Assembly: GCF_024206475.1 (NCBI RefSeq)
Contig: NZ_JAMBPR010000001.1
Location: 124,001-188,000 of the forward strand
Length of the DNA stretch: 64,000 bases
Direction of reading: 5' to 3'
From: Paraburkholderia sp. CNPSo 3274
Lineage (GTDB): Bacteria; Pseudomonadota; Gammaproteobacteria; Burkholderiales; Burkholderiaceae
Shown: positions 59,010-64,000 of the stretch, piece after piece
Layout: each line of letters opens with the position of its first letter
Position numbering within the stretch: position 1 is the first letter of the stretch
Position numbers and translations under genes: made by a program
Notes under the pieces: generated by a model
The model's input: the letters and a program-made list of their open reading frames with translations, nothing else
Told to the model about the DNA's origin: nothing
The model's database searches: none

Positions 59010-59243
59010 GAGAGCGGTTGGGTGGCGATTGGGTACGCTATTGTCCATCGTTTCGCACCGGCGGACCAACGCCGCACCCTGCACGGCGGGCCGGCCCGCC
59101 TCTGCGACTTGCCCGCGAAAAGCCCACGCAAACGCGACCCCGGTTATCATCGCGCTCTCGCGTGCGCGATCCCGCTTTCCGTCCTCTGACTGCGATACCA
59201 ATGCGCGCCGCATGACGACCGCAACAGCAACCGCAGGCAAACG

Positions 59244-59930
59244 ATGTCCCCCATCCCTTTCGACGCCATCCTCTTCGACTGCGACGGCGTTCTCGTCGAC
59301 TCGGAACGCATTACGCACGTGGTGCTCACGCAGATGCTGGGCGAACTCGGCTGGACGCTCCCGGTTGACGAAGCCATGCGCATCTTCGTCGGCAAGGCCG
59401 TGAAAGACGAAGCCGCGCGCATCGAGGCGCATACGGGCTTTGCGATTACCGACGCCTGGCTCGAAGGCTTTCGCGCGCGCCGCAATGAAGCGCTGGAGCG
59501 CGATCTCGTCGAGATCCCGGGCGCGCCCGCGGCCGTTCGCGCGGTGCACGCGGCAATGAATGGGCGCATCGCCGTCGCCTCGGGTGCGGACCGGCGCAAG
59601 GTCGAGTTGCAACTGCGCAAGGTGAACCTGCTCGACTGCTTCGACCGTCACATCTACAGCGGCCACGAAACGCCGCGTAGCAAGCCGCATCCCGATGTCT
59701 ACCTCGCGGCGGCGGCCGGTCTTGGCGTGGAGCCCGCCCGCTGCGCCGTGATCGAGGACACGGTCACGGGCGCGCGCGCGGGCCTCGCGGCGGGCGCCAC
59801 CGTGTTCGGCTACAGCCCGCCCGAGCCCGGCCACAGCAGCGCGCAGGCGCTGCTCGAAGCGGGCGTTGCGCACGTCTTCACCGACATGGTGCAGCTTCCC
59901 ACCCTGCTTTCCCGCTGGTCAAATAGTTAA
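59244..59930 (+). CDS. HAD superfamily phosphatase/phosphomutase-like protein
   Basis: This 228-residue protein has the HAD motif I DAILFDCDGVLVDSE (nucleophile Asp near residue 12), motif II IAVASGADRRK, motif III lysine in SKPHPDVYLAAA and motif IV IEDTVTGARAGLAAG. The helical cap between motifs I and II is that of phosphoglycolate phosphatase, beta-phosphoglucomutase or YieH-type sugar phosphatases. The exact substrate cannot be read from the sequence. Confidence 0.88.
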   Translation: MSPIPFDAILFDCDGVLVDSERITHVVLTQMLGELGWTLPVDEAMRIFVGKAVKDEAARIEAHTGFAITDAWLEGFRARRNEALERDLVEIPGAPAAVRAVHAAMNGRIAVASGADRRKVELQLRKVNLLDCFDRHIYSGHETPRSKPHPDVYLAAAAGLGVEPARCAVIEDTVTGARAGLAAGATVFGYSPPEPGHSSAQALLEAGVAHVFTDMVQLPTLLSRWSNS

Positions 59931-60062
59931 GCGCGTATAAAACAACGCCAAAAAAGCCGCGCCCTCGCGCACTGTTGGCCGTACGCGTCACCGCGCACCA
60001 GATAGAAAGCAGGCTGCCCACGAGTCGCATACCATCCGATTCGTGGCGCCGCGAAAGAAAAA

Positions 60063-60076
60063 GATAGTTTGCTATC
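60063..60076. promoter_or_regulatory. Candidate MarR operator upstream of the marR-efflux operon
   Basis: GATAG-TTTG-CTATC is an inverted repeat 27 bases before the marR start, with a further CTATC at 60090-60094. MarR regulators commonly bind such sites overlapping their own promoter. Confidence 0.45.
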
Positions 60077-60102
60077 GAATCGCTTTGGGCTATCATCCGC
60101 CG

Positions 60103-60567
60103 ATGTCAAATCTTCATACTTTACGTCTTGCGGTTAGCAGTACGCTCGTCGTGGCGGCACGCAAATGGCGGCGCACGACGCACGGCGCCCTCACCGCATA
60201 CAACGTCTCCGAAGCATGCGCCGCGCCGCTTCTCACCGCCGGTCGGCTTGGCGAAGCCGTGCGCCAGGTGACGCTTGCGGAGCACGTGGGCATCGAAGGC
60301 CCTTCGCTCGTGCGTCTGCTCGACCAACTCTGCGCCGCAGGCCTCGTGCGCCGCGACGAAGACCCCGACGACCGCCGCGCGAAAACGATCTCGCTCACGA
60401 GCGAAGGCCGCGCCGTGACCGAGCGCATGGAGGACGAACTGCGCTCGCTGCGCGCCCGCGTGCTCAAGGGCGTGAGCCGCGCCGACCTCGAAGCGACGCT
60501 GCGCGTGCTCAACGCGTTCAATGCAGCCCCTCCCGCAGACCAGGCTGACCGGGCCTTACACGACTGA
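60103..60567 (+). CDS. MarR family transcriptional regulator
   Basis: This 154-residue regulator from ATG 60103 has a winged helix-turn-helix: VTLAEHVGIEGPSLVRLLDQ (recognition helix) and the wing RRDEDPDDRRAKTISLTSEG. Family members respond to phenolic or drug ligands and repress adjacent efflux genes. It lies 17 bases before the FUSC pump gene in the same direction, so it is probably the local repressor and is autoregulated. A start at 60043 is possible but would include the operator-like repeat. Confidence 0.9.
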   Translation: MSNLHTLRLAVSSTLVVAARKWRRTTHGALTAYNVSEACAAPLLTAGRLGEAVRQVTLAEHVGIEGPSLVRLLDQLCAAGLVRRDEDPDDRRAKTISLTSEGRAVTERMEDELRSLRARVLKGVSRADLEATLRVLNAFNAAPPADQADRALHD

Positions 60568-60584
60568 AAGCGGACAGCGGACTC

Positions 60585-62723
60585 ATGACCTACCCCTCCA
60601 TCCGCGACTGGCTCTTTTCGGTCAAGACCTTCGCCGCGTCGATGCTCGCGCTCTATATCGCGCTCAAATTTCAGCTGCCGCGCCCCTATTGGGCGATGGC
60701 CAGCGTGTACATCGTCTCGAACCCGTTCGTGGGCGCCACGCGCTCGAAGGCGCTTTACCGCGCGCTCGGCACCGCGCTCGGCGCGGCCGCCGCCATCGTG
60801 CTCGTGCCGCCCTTCGTCGAAACGCCGCTGCTCTTCAGCGCGATCGTCGCGACCTGGACGGGCACGCTGCTCTATCTGGCGATCTCCGACCGCACCGCGC
60901 GCAGTTATGTGTTCATGCTCGCGGGCTATACGATGCCCCTCATCGCGCTGCCCACCGTGACCGATCCCACCACCGTGTTCGACGTGGCGATCGCGCGCAC
61001 GCAGGAAATTACGGTCGGCATCATTTGCGCGAGTGTGGTGGGCAGCAACTTCCTGCCTAGCCGCCTCGCGCCCACGCTCATCGAGCGCGCCGACGCATGG
61101 TTCCGCGACGCCGCCTGGTACGGCAGCGAAACGCTCTCGGGCCATATTGCGGGCAAGGCGCTTTCGGCCTGCCGTCAACGTCTCGCCGCCACGGTCAACC
61201 AGCTCGAATTCCTGCTGAGCCAGCTGAGCTACGACCACACGCACCCCGAAATCCTTGAGCGCGCCGAGTCGCTGCGCGGGCGCATGCAGCTCTTTCTGCC
61301 GATGATCTCCGCGCTCGCCGACCCGCTCGTCGCGCTGCGCCGCGATCTGCACGTGTGGCCAGAGGGTCTGAATAGCCTGCTCGCCGACGCGGCGCGCTGG
61401 TTCGACGAACCGCTGCCCACGCGCGCCGCCGAGATGCACGACGACGCGGGCGACCCGACCGCAGAGAATCTGCGCAAGCGCATCGCGACGCTGCAGCCCG
61501 CGCGCGATGCGCTCTCGAGCTGGGAAGGCGCGCTGCTCTCGAACGCGCTCTGGCGGCTTGGCCAGGTGATCGACGTTTGGCAGGACTGCCGCGCACTGCG
61601 CGCGCTCATCGCGCACGAAGCGAAAATCGGCTCGTGGCGGCCGCGCTATCGTCACTGGCGCCTTGGGGGCACCGAACGCTTCTACGATCGCGGCCTCATG
61701 GTGTTCTCGTGCCTCGTGCCGGTGAGCGCGATTCTCGTGGCCTGCTGGCTATGGGTCAGTTCGGGCTGGCACGACGGCGCGGGCGCGGTGACGCTTGCGG
61801 CCGTGGCCTGCTGCTTTTTTGCGGCGTCCGACGAGCCCGCGCCGCTGGTGTTCCGCTTTTTCCTCGCCACCGCGGCGAGCGTGGTATTCGCGGGCCTTTA
61901 TCTTTTCGTCGCGCTGCCCAAGGTGCACGACTTCGCGATGCTCGTGCTGCTGTTTGCAGGCCCGTTCATCCTGATCGGCACGCTCATTCCGCGCCCGGCC
62001 TTCAACATGGTGACGATGCTCGTGGCCGTGAACACGGCCACCTTCATCAGCGTGCAGAGTGCGTACGAGTCAGACTTCTTTATATTCCTGAATAGCAATA
62101 TTGCCGGCGTGGCGGGCCTCCTGTTCGCCTATCTCTGGACGCGCGTCACGCGCCCGTTCGGCGCCGAACTCGCGGCGCGGCGCCTCTTGCGCTCGAGCTG
62201 GAGCGACGTCGCGCTGTCGGCATCGGACACGCCTGTCGCGGACCAGCGCAATCTCACCTCGCGCATGGTCGATCGCCTCATGCAGCTCATTCCGCGTCTC
62301 GCGGCTTCCGACGAGCACCGCCATCCGTCGATCGAGAGCTTCCGCGACCTGCGTATCGCGCTCAATTCGCTCGATTTGCGCCGCTCGCGCCACAAGCTCG
62401 ACGGCGACGTGCCCGACGCGATCGACCGCGTGCTCGCGGGCGTAAGCGACCACTATGCGCGCTGCGCGCGGGCGAGCGCGCGTCAGGACGCCCCGTCCGC
62501 GCTACTCGCCAACATCGACGACGCCATGCGCCGCGTCGCGGCCCGCGCGCGCGCGCAACTGCCGCCCGCCGCCCTTGCCGACGCAGATGCCCAGCCCGCG
62601 CCGCGCGCGCTCGTCTCGCAGCGCTGGCTGCGCGACACGCTGCACGCGCTGGTGGGCCTGCGCATCGCGCTCTATCCGGCTCTTGCGGCGCAATCGCCAT
62701 CCAGCCCGGAGGCCACGGTATGA
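60585..62723 (+). CDS. FUSC family efflux pump subunit (AaeB/YccS-like)
   Basis: This 712-residue inner-membrane protein has two clusters of about five to six helices (residues 10-165 and about 370-525), separated and followed by cytoplasmic domains. It opens PSIRDWLFSVKTFAASMLAL and YIALKFQLPRPYWAMASVYI, the typical FUSC start. It is an aromatic-carboxylic-acid or fusaric-acid-type exporter; with the DUF1656 and HlyD-like proteins it forms a tripartite pump. Confidence 0.92.
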   Translation: MTYPSIRDWLFSVKTFAASMLALYIALKFQLPRPYWAMASVYIVSNPFVGATRSKALYRALGTALGAAAAIVLVPPFVETPLLFSAIVATWTGTLLYLAISDRTARSYVFMLAGYTMPLIALPTVTDPTTVFDVAIARTQEITVGIICASVVGSNFLPSRLAPTLIERADAWFRDAAWYGSETLSGHIAGKALSACRQRLAATVNQLEFLLSQLSYDHTHPEILERAESLRGRMQLFLPMISALADPLVALRRDLHVWPEGLNSLLADAARWFDEPLPTRAAEMHDDAGDPTAENLRKRIATLQPARDALSSWEGALLSNALWRLGQVIDVWQDCRALRALIAHEAKIGSWRPRYRHWRLGGTERFYDRGLMVFSCLVPVSAILVACWLWVSSGWHDGAGAVTLAAVACCFFAASDEPAPLVFRFFLATAASVVFAGLYLFVALPKVHDFAMLVLLFAGPFILIGTLIPRPAFNMVTMLVAVNTATFISVQSAYESDFFIFLNSNIAGVAGLLFAYLWTRVTRPFGAELAARRLLRSSWSDVALSASDTPVADQRNLTSRMVDRLMQLIPRLAASDEHRHPSIESFRDLRIALNSLDLRRSRHKLDGDVPDAIDRVLAGVSDHYARCARASARQDAPSALLANIDDAMRRVAARARAQLPPAALADADAQPAPRALVSQRWLRDTLHALVGLRIALYPALAAQSPSSPEATV

Positions 62724-62760
62724 GCGCGCATCCCTCCCGTCCTTTTTCGAAACCCGCATC

Positions 62761-62970
62761 ATGATCGGCGAAATCGATATCTTTGGCGTGTTCGTGCCCG
62801 CCGTGCTCGTGCTGATGCTGATCGCGTACCTCATCAATGTCGTGATCGGCAAGGTGCTCACGCGCGTCGGCTTTTACCGGCTCGTGTGGCATCGTTCCAT
62901 TTTCGATCTCGGCATCTACGTCTTTGTGCTGGCTGCCGTCATCATCGTGTCGCATCGCTTCGTGAATTAA
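62761..62970 (+). CDS. DUF1656 family small membrane protein (AaeX-like)
   Basis: This 69-residue protein has two helices (VFVPAVLVLMLIAYLINVVI and FDLGIYVFVLAAVIIVSH) joined by GKVLTRVGFYRLVWHRS. It matches DUF1656/AaeX, the small companion found with FUSC pumps. It lies 37 bases after the pump gene, and its stop is one base before the HlyD-like gene. Confidence 0.92.
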   Translation: MIGEIDIFGVFVPAVLVLMLIAYLINVVIGKVLTRVGFYRLVWHRSIFDLGIYVFVLAAVIIVSHRFVN

Positions 62971-62971
62971 C

Positions 62972-63964
62972 GTGAACGTGAAAAAAACCTGGTTCTCCGC
63001 AGGACAGATCCTGCTGACGCTCATCGTCGTCGTGGTCGCCGCCCTCGTGCTGTGGCGCATCGTCAACTACTACATGTTCTCGCCCTGGACGCGCGACGGC
63101 CGCGTGCGCGCCGACGTGATCCAGGTCGCGCCCGACGTCGGCGGCCTCATCACCAGCGTCGACGTAGCCGACAACCAGCAAGTCAAGCAAGGCCAGGTGC
63201 TGTTCGTGATCGACCAGGCGCGCTATTCGCTCGCGCTGCGCCTCGCCCAGGCTTCGCTCGAGCAGCGCAAGGCCACGCTCGCCCAGGCAAAGCGCGAGTA
63301 CGCGCGCAATATCGCGCTCGGCAATCTCGTGGCGGCGGAAACGCTGGAGGAAAGCCGCACGCGCGTCGATCAGGGCGAAGCCGCGGCGGCCGACGCCCAG
63401 GTCCAGGTCGACACCGCCAAGCTCAATCTTCAGCGCACGACGATCGTGAGCCCCGTGGACGGCTATTTGAACGACCGCGCGCCGCGTGTTGGCGAGTACG
63501 TCACGGCAGGCCGCGCGGTGGTCGCCGTGGTGGACATGCATTCGTTCCGCGTGGACGGCTACTTCGAGGAAACGCGCCTGCACGGCATTCAAATCGGCCA
63601 ACCCGTGGAGATCACGGTGATGGGCGAGACGCGCCCGCTGCGTGGTCATGTGCAAAGCATCGTCGCAGCGATCGAGGACCGCGACCGCCAGGCGGCGCCG
63701 AACCTGCTGCCCAACGTGAATCCGGCGTTCAGCTGGGTGCGTCTCGCGCAGCGCATTCCGGTGCGCGTGGCACTCGATGAAGTGCCCGACGATTTCCGCA
63801 TGATCGCGGGCCGCACGGCAACCGTGGCCGTGCGCACCGAAGCGGGCAACGACCGCCAGGCCGCGCGCGCGAATAATGCCAGCGGCGCCGTCGCCTCGCA
63901 GCCCGCTACGGGTGCGAGCGCCCCCGCCCCCCCCGCTTCCCAGGCTGCCGGAGCTTCGCAATGA
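62972..63964 (+). CDS. HlyD family efflux periplasmic adaptor (AaeA-like)
   Basis: This 330-residue membrane-fusion protein from a GTG at 62972 (an alternative GTG is at 62978) has one N-terminal helix (GQILLTLIVVVVAALVLWRI), a lipoyl half-motif RADVIQVAPDVGGLITSVDV, a coiled-coil hairpin and a second half TTIVSPVDGYLNDRAPRVGE. The C-terminus is an Ala/Pro-rich tail (about residues 295-330). It links the inner-membrane pump with an outer-membrane factor. Its stop overlaps the next ATG by four bases. Confidence 0.92.
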   Translation: MNVKKTWFSAGQILLTLIVVVVAALVLWRIVNYYMFSPWTRDGRVRADVIQVAPDVGGLITSVDVADNQQVKQGQVLFVIDQARYSLALRLAQASLEQRKATLAQAKREYARNIALGNLVAAETLEESRTRVDQGEAAAADAQVQVDTAKLNLQRTTIVSPVDGYLNDRAPRVGEYVTAGRAVVAVVDMHSFRVDGYFEETRLHGIQIGQPVEITVMGETRPLRGHVQSIVAAIEDRDRQAAPNLLPNVNPAFSWVRLAQRIPVRVALDEVPDDFRMIAGRTATVAVRTEAGNDRQAARANNASGAVASQPATGASAPAPPASQAAGASQ

Positions 63965-64000
63965 CACGCCGCAGCCTCTCGCGCCGCCGCTTCTGGCCAA
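63961..64000 (+). CDS. Start of the next gene, probably an outer-membrane efflux protein (partial)
   Basis: Thirteen codons are visible (MTRRSLSRRRFWP), with the ATG overlapping the preceding stop (ATGA). The basic N-terminus fits the beginning of a lipoprotein signal peptide. Identity as a NodT-type outer-membrane factor is inferred only from its position after FUSC, DUF1656 and HlyD genes. Confidence 0.55.
   Translation, partial: MTRRSLSRRRFWP

Noticed and set aside
58251..59873. 540-codon extension of the methyltransferase gene
   Set aside because: The first 288 codons are antisense to the HAD gene and lack similarity; the methyltransferase begins at 59009.

Overview
The window is a GC-rich chromosomal stretch from a beta-proteobacterium, almost certainly Burkholderia sensu lato (Paraburkholderia, Caballeronia or Burkholderia). 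The grounds are a complete cepacian-type (bce) exopolysaccharide locus, the family content and codon bias of the flanking genes, and a palindromic repeat whose core (CCTACTTTCTTTG..CAAAGAAAGTAGG) I associate with this group. No rRNA, tRNA, CRISPR array, phage or intact insertion sequence was seen.

Layout. 1-13.8 kb: 3'-truncated recC; ugpAEC glycerol-3-phosphate transporter genes without ugpB; a ferredoxin-reductase-type flavoprotein; an orphan amino-acid binding protein; an MFS carrier; a nucleoside deoxyribosyltransferase-like protein; and two adjacent peptidases (S10 carboxypeptidase-like and S53 kumamolisin-like). 14.1-42.1 kb: the exopolysaccharide locus. 42.1-47.4 kb: a protein with an IS5-type transposase N-terminal domain but no transposase core, small exported proteins (DUF2501 and an unknown), a DUF4337 membrane protein and a LuxR-type regulator. 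47.4-52.4 kb: livK-H-M-G-F branched-chain amino-acid ABC transporter. 53.4-56.2 kb: a three-gene TrpXYZ-like ABC transporter. 56.3-59.9 kb: thioesterase, class V aminotransferase, methyltransferase and HAD phosphatase. 60.1-64 kb: marR plus an efflux operon (FUSC pump, DUF1656, HlyD/AaeA-like protein, and the first codons of a further gene, probably an outer-membrane factor).

The exopolysaccharide locus is the centrepiece. BceA (GDP-mannose), BceC (UDP-glucuronate), GalU/BceT (UDP-glucose), and Gmd/BceN with BceM (GDP-rhamnose) make nucleotide sugars. BceB starts the repeat unit on undecaprenyl phosphate, and BceG, H, J, K and the two-domain BceR extend it. BceO and BceS probably acylate it, BceQ flips it, BceI probably polymerises it, and BceF, BceD and BceE regulate chain length and export. 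BceP is a secreted beta-propeller-like protein of unknown role. Genes B to K form one tightly coupled minus-strand operon, and bceA is divergent from an AT-rich promoter region. The blocks called bce-I and bce-II in the B. cepacia complex, where I recall them being separated, are contiguous here.

Points that stand out beyond routine annotation: the large imperfect palindrome at 16854-17395 between bceS and bceR, the domesticated-transposase-like protein beside bceA, a 47-residue membrane protein divergent from bceS, several non-ATG starts backed by strong ribosome binding sites, and AT-rich promoter pockets in an otherwise GC-rich sequence.
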